From the NCBI GenBank assembly GCA_030453055.1, contig JAKDLC010000058.1:1-9626 (forward strand): DNA of 9,626 nt, read 5' to 3'. The DNA is from Nitrosospira sp. GTDB taxonomy: Bacteria; Pseudomonadota; Gammaproteobacteria; Burkholderiales; Nitrosomonadaceae. Position numbers and translations under genes: made by a program. The notes below the pieces were generated by a model, which saw only the letters and a program-made list of their open reading frames with translations, was not told the DNA's origin and did no database searches. Position 1 is the first letter of the stretch. Each line of letters begins with the position of its first letter. Of this stretch, positions 1 to 5,885 are shown one piece after another.

Positions 1-1805
1 CCGGAAACCGGATCCGGACTGCCGAAAACCGCGACGCACCCCTTGCGAATGCCGGGGATATTGCCCACCGCCTCTTCCAGTTCATGGGGATAGATATTGC
101 GCCCGGCACGGATGATGATGTCCTTTGCCCGTCCGGTCAGATAAAGATCACCTGCGGCGAGGTAGGCGAAGTCGCCGGAATCCAGCCACCCGTCGTGGAA
201 CAACAGGCGATTCTGCTCCGGGTTACGGAAGTAACCGCCGGTAGCCGACGGCCCTTTGAATTCCAGGCGTCCTTCCACCCGCTCCCCCACTTCATTCCCT
301 GTGGCGTCCACAATTTTGATCTGATGGCCGGGAAGCGGCCGGCCGCAGGCCACGAAGCGCAACGCACCCGCCTCCTCGTCACCAGCCGGGTCCGCCTGGC
401 CGGACCGCGTGAATTTGTCCCGTTTGACGCAGTCGATCAGCGGCCCGCGTCCCGGCGGAGGAAAAGCCAGCCCCACTGAACATTCCGCCAGCCCGTATAC
501 CGGCGCAATGCATCCGGGGCGCAGCCCGTGGCGGGTAAAGCGCTGCGTGAAATTGATGATGGTCTCGGGACTTACCGGCTCGGCGCCATTGAAAGCCATG
601 CGCCAACTCGACAGATCCAAGCCGCCGAGAACATCGTCCGGAATCTTGCGCAAGCACAGTTCATAGCCGAAATTGGGGGACGCCGAAAGGGTGCCGCGGT
701 GCTGGTGGATCGCCCACAGCCAGCGCTCCGGCCGCGCCAGAAAGGCGATGGGAGACATCACCACCAACGGGCAGGCATAGTACAGGCTACCCAGCCAGGC
801 GCCGATCAATCCCATGTCATGGTACAGCGGCAGCCAACTGACAAACACGTCCGTGGAAGAGACTTTCGCCGCCTGTCCCATCGCACGGATATTGGTCAGT
901 AGATTGGCATGCGTCAGAGCGACACCCTTCGGGTTGGCGGTACTGCCGGACGTGTACTGCAGCAGCGCAACCTGCCCGGCCTGGATGGAATACGCCGGCG
1001 CCTGTCCGGGCATGGACAGCTCGACTACAGTAACAACTGCGCGCAATGTCTCCACCTGCGCCTGGAGCAGCCTCGCCACGGGCTTCGCCTCGGGCGCCGT
1101 AATCAAGACCGTGGCAAGCGCGTTGGACAGAATGCCGGCGTGCCGGCGCAGATGATCCTCTATCTGCGAGACGCGAGCAGGCGGATAAATTGGCACGGGT
1201 ACGCCGCCCGCCAGCAGCGCCCCGAAGAAGCAGGAGAAATAGTCACGGCCGGTCGGCAGCATGATCGCCACGGACTGTCCGGGCTGCAATCCGTATTCCA
1301 GCAACCCCGATGCGATTTCCAGGGCGCCTTTCTGTAACGCAGTGTAGGAGATTCCGGCTTCTTTGCCCGCTTCATCCAGCAACGTGATATGAGTCCGGTG
1401 CGGATGGGCACGCACGTGCCAATCCAGAACATCCGGCAGAGTCAGCGCATCCGAGGGTTCGGCTTGTACCTGAATGGGAGCTTCGCCCCGCTGCATTCCT
1501 TTCAGCGGCGCCGCTGCGGGCGCCGCGGTCAACACCGCTTGCAACAGATCGCGCGGCGTTTCGGCATTGACGAGCGCTTGTTCCGATAGGCTGATTCCGA
1601 AGACACGCTCGATGCGTGCGATCAGCTCTACGCGCCCAAGACTGTCAAAACCCAGATCCCGCTCCAGGGAACTGTCCAGCGTTGCCGAAATTTCTTCCCC
1701 GGAGCGTGCGTGCAATTCGGCTGCCAGCCGCCGCACCGCTTCCAGCAGAACGCCAGCCGCATCCTCCGTACGCATTGCCTGTTCCGTTGTCGGCTGTCCA
1801 GTCAA
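1..1805 (-). CDS. Acyl-AMP ligase (FAAL-like) with N-terminal acyl-carrier domain, partial
   Basis: I translated this frame by hand: it is open without a stop from 1805 to the left edge (601 codons), so the C-terminus is missing. Residues ~15-95 form an acyl-carrier domain with the motif DLGFDSLGRVEL; Ser55 is the expected phosphopantetheine site. An adenylate-forming domain follows: TSGSTANPKG at 285-294, SWLPLYHDMGLIG, the loop SPNFGYELC, YGLAEC with Glu441, then DGWLDSGDF and YLTGRAKDIIIRAGRNIYPHE. The YHDMGLIG and NFGYELC blocks and the PIYPPAR segment are typical of fatty acyl-AMP ligases, which activate a fatty acid with ATP and pass it to a carrier protein rather than to CoA. The catalytic lysine of the C-terminal subdomain would lie beyond the edge. 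I chose the TTG at 1803-1805 because GGAGG lies 6 bases upstream; an ATG at 1775 and a GTG further upstream lack this. Alternative: a long-chain acyl-CoA ligase. Confidence 0.9.
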   Translation of the reverse strand, partial: MTGQPTTEQAMRTEDAAGVLLEAVRRLAAELHARSGEEISATLDSSLERDLGFDSLGRVELIARIERVFGISLSEQALVNAETPRDLLQAVLTAAPAAAPLKGMQRGEAPIQVQAEPSDALTLPDVLDWHVRAHPHRTHITLLDEAGKEAGISYTALQKGALEIASGLLEYGLQPGQSVAIMLPTGRDYFSCFFGALLAGGVPVPIYPPARVSQIEDHLRRHAGILSNALATVLITAPEAKPVARLLQAQVETLRAVVTVVELSMPGQAPAYSIQAGQVALLQYTSGSTANPKGVALTHANLLTNIRAMGQAAKVSSTDVFVSWLPLYHDMGLIGAWLGSLYYACPLVVMSPIAFLARPERWLWAIHQHRGTLSASPNFGYELCLRKIPDDVLGGLDLSSWRMAFNGAEPVSPETIINFTQRFTRHGLRPGCIAPVYGLAECSVGLAFPPPGRGPLIDCVKRDKFTRSGQADPAGDEEAGALRFVACGRPLPGHQIKIVDATGNEVGERVEGRLEFKGPSATGGYFRNPEQNRLLFHDGWLDSGDFAYLAAGDLYLTGRAKDIIIRAGRNIYPHELEEAVGNIPGIRKGCVAVFGSPDPVS

Positions 1806-1840
1806 ATCCGGCCTCCTTCGCCGCCCCACAAAGCCACTCT

Positions 1841-1940
1841 GTAGGATGGGTGAAGCGTAGCGCAACCCATCAAAACCCGAATTGAACAAGCATCAAACCA
1901 TGATCAAATGATGGGTTGCGCTTCACTCCACCCATCCTAC
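1841..1940. repeat. 32-bp inverted repeat pair (dispersed-repeat type)
   Basis: Arms at 1841-1872 and 1909-1940 are inverted copies of each other matching at 29 of 32 positions, with a 36-base loop. Each arm begins or ends with GTAGGATGGGTG. Such modules are common dispersed repeats between genes in beta- and gammaproteobacteria. It lies upstream of the ligase gene start and could form a long hairpin or cruciform. No coding potential is seen in it. Confidence 0.75.
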
Positions 1941-2063
1941 TGAAAACCGTATAGAGGCATAATCTTCTTTATAGCATAGTGGCCGCCCAGGATTGAGTCC
2001 CCAACGCTAAACTTCCGCTGAGTAGGGTGAAAAATTGGAGAAAGAGGAAGGAAATATTCTATG

Positions 2064-2232
2064 TTAACCCGGATGTTTCATAAATTCGCGTGATGATTGC
2101 GCAGGATTTTGTTTTGTAGGGGGATTTTGTGAAGGAGTGGCGTAGTGATTCATACGCCCGACTGAGCAAAATTCTCATACGAAACAAAAGACCAGCAAGG
2201 GCGCGCGTCAATTTATGAAACATCCGGGTTAA
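2064..2232. mobile_element. 169-bp fold-back, MITE-like element
   Basis: A perfect 23-bp inverted repeat forms the ends (2064-2086 and 2210-2232). The complementarity continues imperfectly inward, including TTTTGTTT...ATTTTG blocks on both sides, to a central perfect stem GGCGTA/TACGCC (2139-2144, 2153-2158) that shares nearly the same centre (~2148). The whole segment is therefore one long imperfect palindrome. Both ends start with TTAA, which could be part of the repeat or a duplicated target. It contains no open reading frame for a transposase, so it would depend on one encoded elsewhere. It sits about 75 bp before the peroxiredoxin start, so it could supply or alter that gene's promoter. 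Confidence 0.6.
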
Positions 2233-2251
2233 AATTGTTTAGAATTAGATT

Positions 2252-2270
2252 TGCTGAGACCCACTCAGCA
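2252..2270. promoter_or_regulatory. 7-bp-stem inverted repeat in peroxiredoxin leader
   Basis: TGCTGAG and CTCAGCA (2252-2258, 2264-2270) are perfectly complementary around the 5-base loop ACCCA. The repeat lies 37 bases upstream of the peroxiredoxin ATG, just after an AT-rich stretch (2231-2251) that could hold a promoter. It may be an operator or a leader hairpin; the sequence alone does not decide. There is no U tract, so it is not a normal terminator. Confidence 0.4.
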
Positions 2271-2307
2271 CAGACGTCCATTTCATCAATCAGAAAGGAG
2301 AACTGCC

Positions 2308-2910
2308 ATGTCCGTGCTCGTCACTCATCTCGCACCCGATTTCACCAAGCCTGCTGTCCTGCCGAATGGCACATTCAATGATACCTTCAACCTCCACAAA
2401 GAAATTTCCGGCAAGTACGCGGTACTGTTTTTTTATCCGCTGGATTTCACCTTCGTCTGCCCTTCGGAAATCATCGCCCATTCTCATCGGGCGGAAGAGT
2501 TTCGCAAACGCAACGTGGAAGTCATCGGGGTGTCGGTGGATTCCCAATTCACCCATTACGCATGGCGCAACACCACGGTTGACAAGGGCGGCATCGGCCC
2601 GGTCGGCATCACCCTGGTGTCCGACGTGGGTGGAGACATCATGAACGCCTATGGCATCAGTCATCCCAATCACGTCGCCCTACGCGCTTCGTTCCTGATC
2701 GACAAACAGGGCATCGTGCGCCACCAGGTGGTCAACGACCTGCCGCTGGGGCGCGACGTGGACGAAATGCTGCGCATGGTTGACGCGTTGCAATTTCACG
2801 AAAGCCACGGCGAGGTCTGTCCCGCCGGCTGGAAGACAGGAGACCCCGGCATGAAGGCTTCTCCCGAGGGGGTAGCGGAATATCTGGGCGCTCACGCCAA
2901 GGCGCTTTGA
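2308..2910 (+). CDS. Typical 2-Cys peroxiredoxin (AhpC/Prx1 type)
   Basis: The 200-residue product is a thiol peroxidase that reduces H2O2, organic peroxides and possibly peroxynitrite in the cytoplasm, using a thioredoxin- or AhpF-like reductant. Peroxidatic Cys51 sits in DFTFVCPSEI, with Thr48 and Pro44 completing the PxxxTxxC signature. Arg126 matches the conserved active-site arginine, and resolving Cys171 is in EVCPAGW. GGIGP at 94-98 resembles the GGLG motif of oxidation-sensitive Prx1 enzymes, but the partner C-terminal YF motif reads YL (EYLGAHAKAL), so sensitivity to hyperoxidation is uncertain. The ATG at 2308 is chosen because AAAGGAG (2293-2299) precedes it; the frame is open upstream to 2251, but that extension has no family similarity. 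A ferritin-like gene follows on the same strand after 122 bp, suggesting a shared role in peroxide and iron defence. Confidence 0.93.
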   Translation: MSVLVTHLAPDFTKPAVLPNGTFNDTFNLHKEISGKYAVLFFYPLDFTFVCPSEIIAHSHRAEEFRKRNVEVIGVSVDSQFTHYAWRNTTVDKGGIGPVGITLVSDVGGDIMNAYGISHPNHVALRASFLIDKQGIVRHQVVNDLPLGRDVDEMLRMVDALQFHESHGEVCPAGWKTGDPGMKASPEGVAEYLGAHAKAL

Positions 2911-3032
2911 ACCAATGGCGGGAATCGACGGGAGCGATTCAATCCCAGCGCATGCCTATGAATCATTCCCGGTTTGACGCTTAAAGGGAAGCAGGCGTAG
3001 GGCCACCCCAAAGATAATAAAGAGGAGAAAAC

Positions 3033-3494
3033 ATGGACTTTGATAAAGACAAGGCGATCGCGTTGTTGAACAAGATCATGGAAATGGAACTCGCCGGAGT
3101 GGTGCGTTATACTCATTATTCGCTGATGGTCTTCGGCTATAACCGCATTCCCGTGGTGGAATGGCTCAAGAAAGAAGCCGACGAAGGCCTGCTTCACGCG
3201 CACAGGGCCGGCGAGCTCGTTACCCTGCTGGGTGGATATCCTTCACTGTCCATCGGCCCGCTGCTGGAGACGCATCATCACGACATCGGCGACATTCTGA
3301 GGGAGTCCCTCGCACACGAGGGCGAAGCCTGTGCGGCTTACTATGAACTGCTGGAACTGACTCAGGGCAAATCAGTACTGCTGGAAGAGTATGCGCGAGA
3401 CCTCATCGTCCAGGAAGAGATGCACGCCGACGAAGTTAACAAAATGCTGCGGCGGACGGGTAAAACAGGCGTGTACGAGCCTCCCAAGACTTGA
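3033..3494 (+). CDS. Ferritin-like diiron protein, bacterioferritin/Dps-related
   Basis: The 153-residue protein is a four-helix ferritin-like fold, but not a classical bacterioferritin. Helix 1 has MEMELAGVVRYTHY with Glu19 as the expected first iron ligand. Helix 2 has ADEGLLHAHRAGEL, with Glu51 and His55 (spacing ExxxH rather than the bacterioferritin ExxH). Helix 3 has ESLAHEGEA with Glu96. Helix 4 has VQEEMHADEV with Glu128xxHis131. There is no Met at the position of the bacterioferritin haem ligand (Gly52), so haem binding is not expected. From memory it resembles the 'probable bacterioferritin' group exemplified by Pseudomonas PA4880. A strong ribosome site (AGAGGAG, 3021-3027) precedes the ATG. 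Likely role: iron sequestration or peroxide protection beside the upstream peroxiredoxin. Confidence 0.85.
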   Translation: MDFDKDKAIALLNKIMEMELAGVVRYTHYSLMVFGYNRIPVVEWLKKEADEGLLHAHRAGELVTLLGGYPSLSIGPLLETHHHDIGDILRESLAHEGEACAAYYELLELTQGKSVLLEEYARDLIVQEEMHADEVNKMLRRTGKTGVYEPPKT

Positions 3495-3495
3495 T

Positions 3496-3511
3496 CCCGA
3501 CGAGAGTCGGG
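3496..3511. repeat. Short perfect hairpin between convergent genes
   Basis: CCCGAC-GAGA-GTCGGG gives a 6-bp GC-rich stem with a GNRA-type tetraloop, starting directly after the ferritin-like stop codon. The next gene converges from the other strand. Neither side has a run of T, so it could be a stabilising 3' hairpin or a weak terminator at most. Confidence 0.4.
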
Positions 3512-3542
3512 CGTCCGGCACGGTTTCCAGTGCAAATCGGAA

Positions 3543-3734
3543 TTACTCGTCGCTTCGTATGCTGTCGTATATCATACCGCTTAACTGGATCATCAGGTCA
3601 ACCTCGCTTTCCTCATCATCCAGGATTTGGCCGGATTCGTAGAATTCCATTAGCGCGCGAATTGTGTCGGGACAATCAACCTCAAGTGCGCTGACGGATT
3701 CGGACGGTTGCAACGTAGCTTCAGCCGAGCTCAT
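3543..3734 (-). CDS. Small acidic hypothetical protein
   Basis: I do not recognise this 63-residue protein. It is acidic and predicted largely helical, with a Ser/Glu-rich start and a C-terminal part (CPDTIRALMEFYESGQ, then EVDLMIQLSGMIYDSI) that looks like an amphipathic helix pair. A longer start at 3761 adds nine residues, but the ATG at 3734 has AGAGG five bases upstream and is preferred. It follows the Cys-containing small gene at 3816-4172 in the same direction and probably shares its transcript. It could be a partner or small regulator; no function can be assigned. Confidence 0.5.
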   Translation of the reverse strand: MSSAEATLQPSESVSALEVDCPDTIRALMEFYESGQILDDEESEVDLMIQLSGMIYDSIRSDE

Positions 3735-3815
3735 GCCTGCCTCTTTAAAGCGGATAGTCATTCAGAAATCCGCCACGTACCTGTATCTGTGCCCGGAGCT
3801 GGCGCATAACCTGGC

Positions 3816-4172
3816 TCACCCGAACCGTTTTTTTTTGGTTCGGACGTGCGGTGCGAGATGATAGACAGGATGGTTACAGCCGGTGGAATCCTGTAAGCCG
3901 TTGGCGCCGTTGCCATGCGGAAGAGGAGAGGCGGCAACGCCATTATTCGAGAAGTCAATGTCATTCCCGCAGCTCCCGTCGTCACTCCCGCAGTCACATC
4001 TTTTTGCCGGAAAATCCTGCCCGGGTTGTCTATTAACAAATGATGGGGGGCAATCGTTTGCGCTAACATCAACGCGGGCTTCGGAAGACGTTACACGGGC
4101 GCCAATGCTGTTGGCTTGAGCAGTCTCAGTGGTCGATAACGGCATCACTAACGCGGGTAGTTCGGGTTTCAT
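3816..4172 (-). CDS. Small Cys-containing hypothetical protein ending at an A9 run
   Basis: I do not recognise this 118-residue protein. The ATG at 4172 has a full AGGAGG four bases upstream, the main evidence that it is translated. The N-terminus (KPELPALVMPLSTTE) is followed by a low-complexity region rich in Ser, Asn, Gly and Asp with Cys41, Cys59, Cys61, Cys68 and Cys99; the core is CDCGSDDGSCGND. There is no hydrophobic signal or membrane segment. The end reads RTKKKRFG, where the three lysines are nine consecutive A residues (3830-3838 on the plus strand). Loss of one A would extend the frame to a stop at 3758, overlapping the alternative start of the next gene; gain of one A would end it at a TAA just before that gene's ribosome site. 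It may be a real small gene, a peptide precursor or a decayed gene. Confidence 0.45.
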   Translation of the reverse strand: MKPELPALVMPLSTTETAQANSIGARVTSSEARVDVSANDCPPSFVNRQPGQDFPAKRCDCGSDDGSCGNDIDFSNNGVAASPLPHGNGANGLQDSTGCNHPVYHLAPHVRTKKKRFG

Positions 4173-4340
4173 ATTGCCTCCTGTGATAATTGGAGCTATC
4201 CAAGGTGGATTTGTAAACCTGATCGATGCGTTCAGACTAACCGCGACAGATGGCGTTTCAATGAAAGTTTTATGAAGGTTTTATAAAAGATCAGAAAATG
4301 GCATCCGATTATGATCCAAGGATGGGGCTGCTGTTTCGTC

Positions 4341-4360
4341 ATTCCCGCGAAAGCGGGAAT
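4341..4360. repeat. REP-like hairpin, 8-bp stem
   Basis: ATTCCCGC-GAAA-GCGGGAAT is a perfect 8-bp stem with a GAAA tetraloop, preceded by CGTC and followed by CCAG. From memory this is a very common dispersed element in proteobacterial intergenic DNA. It marks the gene-free stretch 4173-4509, which is otherwise occupied by the palindromes listed next and an AT-rich upstream region of the small gene at 4172. Confidence 0.7.
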
Positions 4361-4369
4361 CCAGTTTTC

Positions 4370-4399
4370 GTAGGTCAGATTAGCGCAGCGTAATCCGAC
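4370..4399. repeat. Dispersed palindromic repeat, copy 1 (GTAGGTCxGATTA type)
   Basis: The segment from GTAGGTCAGATTA to TAATCCGAC folds as GTC-x-GATTA paired with TAATC-x-GAC around GCGCAGCG. It is almost identical to a second copy at 5787-5816, differing at one base that gives this copy a mismatch in the stem. It is a dispersed intergenic repeat, not a gene. Confidence 0.75.
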
Positions 4400-4410
4400 A
4401 TGAGTCATGC

Positions 4411-4437
4411 GGCGTAATGCGCTTCGCTTATTACGCC
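4411..4437. repeat. Adjacent hairpin, 8-bp stem
   Basis: GGCGTAAT (4411-4418) pairs perfectly with ATTACGCC (4430-4437) around an 11-base loop, and CCTACG follows. It is probably the second, inverted half of the composite repeat that starts at 4370, since that one opens with CGTAGG and this one closes with CCTACG. It lies about 70 bp beyond the end of the receiver-like gene at 4510, which is transcribed toward it, so it could stabilise or end that transcript. Confidence 0.55.
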
Positions 4438-4509
4438 CTACGACTACTGCATAGCAGGGTGGCGAACGCTAACCAGGCAGGTGGACTTGCTTCGCATGGG
4501 GTGAAAATT

Positions 4510-4974
4510 TCAACCGTGTTTGCACTGCGGTCTCGAATACTCAAAGGTGATCGGCTCCAGCGGAGGTCGTTCACACCGGTCGCGCACGAGTGCGGCCGTC
4601 TCGCCCAACGCGATTTCCTGCAGGCGGCAACGCATATTCAATACGCCATTGCCGGATTCGAAAACCCCACACGTGCGCAAGGCTGCGCCGCCCACCCCAT
4701 GACTTTCAAACGCTGTGTGGGACCCCACGTTATTCATCACCGCGACCGGCATATGCGGATAGCGCCGTCTTGCTTCCCGGACCCATTCCAGCAGATTCGC
4801 CTGTTGCGTGCAGCCATACACATCGCCGTCAACTAACACCATGTCGTAGTCCTCCAAGTCCGGCTCGGGGACGCTTTCCAGTGATTTCCGTTCCAGTCTG
4901 TGCTTTGATTTCTCAAGTAACAGTTGCACAATTTTGCGGGTATCCTGTTTTTCTCCAACCAGAAGAATATTCAT
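4510..4974 (-). CDS. Receiver-like (CheY-fold) hypothetical protein coupled to luxI
   Basis: The N-terminal ~110 residues alternate as in a response-regulator receiver: strand MNILLVG, a helix, then YDMVLVDGD with Asp49 where the phosphorylated aspartate would be, a helix WVREARRRYP, then MPVAVMNN. The acidic pair normally found after strand 1 is missing (only Glu8 and Asp11 are nearby), so phosphorylation is doubtful. There is no DNA-binding domain; the tail (RCERPPLEPITFEYSRPQCKHG) is not recognised. Its ATG overlaps the stop of the luxI frame (ATGA at 4971-4974) and has GGAAGG upstream, so the two are probably co-translated. I infer a role linked to quorum-sensing output, but nothing in the sequence proves it. 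An unrelated Rossmann-like fold is possible. Confidence 0.6.
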   Translation of the reverse strand: MNILLVGEKQDTRKIVQLLLEKSKHRLERKSLESVPEPDLEDYDMVLVDGDVYGCTQQANLLEWVREARRRYPHMPVAVMNNVGSHTAFESHGVGGAALRTCGVFESGNGVLNMRCRLQEIALGETAALVRDRCERPPLEPITFEYSRPQCKHG

Positions 4975-5584
4975 GCAGCCTTCCTTTGCGCATCTTCCGG
5001 AAGCGTACCGAGCAAGGCAAACTCCGTGATGGCGTCGATCTCGATGTAACAGGCTACGGTTAAAACCCGGCCGATTTTGATAGGCGCCCCCAGTCTCGAA
5101 ACGTTGACGCCAAGTTTGCGTATCAACCTTTCCACCGCAACGGTGGTGACGGTTACGTAACGGTTGATCCCGTTATGTCGCGCAAAGCGGAATAATATCC
5201 GCATCATTTCTATGGGAATATCGCTAAAGCCGAATCCCGCGCTTTCGTATTTTGGAACCGCCACGGCAAACCGGCTCAATTCCCACACATCCGTCTCCCG
5301 CGTTGCCTGCTGTCCATGAAATAATTGGGTAAATGTGTCCTCAACATATAGGGGCCGGTGGTCGGAAGCAGCCGCCAGCAGCCCAATACTTCATCTTCAT
5401 CACCTTTCGCCAGGACGTAAACCGGATCGGCACGATCGAACTCATCATGCTCCATTCCATTATCGTCGGTTACCTCCCAGCCCAGCCGGTCATGAAAGAC
5501 TTCATGTCTCAGCCGATACATCCCTATAACGGCCTGTTGATCCAGGGAGCCGTTTCCGTGCCTAGCCAGCATGATCTGTCCCAT
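4971..5584 (-). pseudogene. Acyl-homoserine-lactone synthase, luxI family, frameshifted
   Basis: Two overlapping frames together make one LuxI-type synthase, which makes an N-acyl-homoserine-lactone signal from SAM and acyl-ACP. The first (from the ATG at 5584, GGAG seven bases upstream) has RLRHEVFHDRLGWEV, the family Glu45/Asp47/Asp50 in MEHDEFD and Arg71 in LGCWRLLPTTGPYML. It then runs into unrelated sequence after THLP86 and stops at 5276. The second frame reads QLFHGQQATRETDVWELSRFAVA and continues to a stop at 4971. One extra C in the CCC at 5327-5329 (minus strand) would join them as THLPQLFHG, giving a normal 204-residue enzyme with all catalytic residues. A TTG start at 5626 is possible but has no ribosome site. 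The frameshift may be real decay, a phase-variable site or a sequencing error. No luxR is in the window. Confidence 0.9.
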
Positions 5585-5645
5585 CGTTCTGCTCCGTCGT
5601 TGGTTAATGACGGTGCTATGAGACAACGGAATGAAGGCCCCGGAT

Positions 5646-5665
5646 AGCTGTAGAATCTTACAGGA
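5646..5665 (-). promoter_or_regulatory. lux box upstream of luxI
   Basis: The plus-strand 20-mer AGCTGTAGAATCTTACAGGA is an inverted repeat (CTGTA...TACAG) that matches the Vibrio fischeri lux box ACCTGTAGGATCGTACAGGT at 16 of 20 positions (the reference is from memory). It lies 61 bases before the luxI ATG, the usual place for a LuxR-family activator site. This implies signal-dependent self-induction of luxI. No clear -10 box was found where one would be expected (about 5620-5625). Confidence 0.7.
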
Positions 5666-5683
5666 GAAAGCAGGAGATATCGA

Positions 5684-5712
5684 CTGTAACCCTTATCTAT
5701 AGCGGGTTACAG
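5684..5712. promoter_or_regulatory. Perfect 9-bp inverted repeat upstream of lux box
   Basis: CTGTAACCC (5684-5692) and GGGTTACAG (5704-5712) are exact inverted copies around 11 bases. The spacing is too wide for a standard lux box. It stands 18 bases upstream of the lux box relative to luxI, so a second regulator site is possible. It could instead be a hairpin ending the oxidase transcript, though no T tract follows. Confidence 0.45.
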
Positions 5713-5786
5713 GCGATCGCATAATGGCCGTTTCTAACCGGATTTTCTGGGAAATTTCTGCGAAAAAGAATGCGGATGGGGTAGCT

Positions 5787-5816
5787 GTAGGTCGGATTAG
5801 CGCAGCGTAATCCGAC
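5787..5816. repeat. Dispersed palindromic repeat, copy 2
   Basis: GTCGGATTA (5791-5799) and TAATCCGAC (5808-5816) form a perfect 9-bp stem around GCGCAGCG; GTAG precedes it, as in copy 1 at 4370-4399. The gene-free stretch 5585-5885 holds this repeat, the palindrome and the lux box, and nothing else that I can identify. The repeat lies ~70 bp beyond the end of the oxidase gene. Confidence 0.75.
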
Positions 5817-5885
5817 GCAAAGCCGCATAAGCTACATAAGCGCTAACCCGGCACTGGTTCGCAGGCCTGATAGAGGCGTGATTTT

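Noticed and set aside
84..1885. Several plus-strand open frames over the ligase region
   Set aside because: The minus-strand frame is continuous over 601 codons with carrier and adenylation motifs in order, so the plus-strand frames are shadows.
2290..2673. Minus-strand open frame inside the peroxiredoxin gene
   Set aside because: It is antisense to a fully conserved peroxiredoxin and has no family features.
3496..3511. Rho-independent terminator after the ferritin-like gene
   Set aside because: The hairpin is good but no run of T follows on either strand, so it was kept only as a hairpin.
5684..5712. Calling the wide palindrome a lux box
   Set aside because: The half-sites are 29 bp end to end, not 20; the 5646-5665 site fits the consensus far better.
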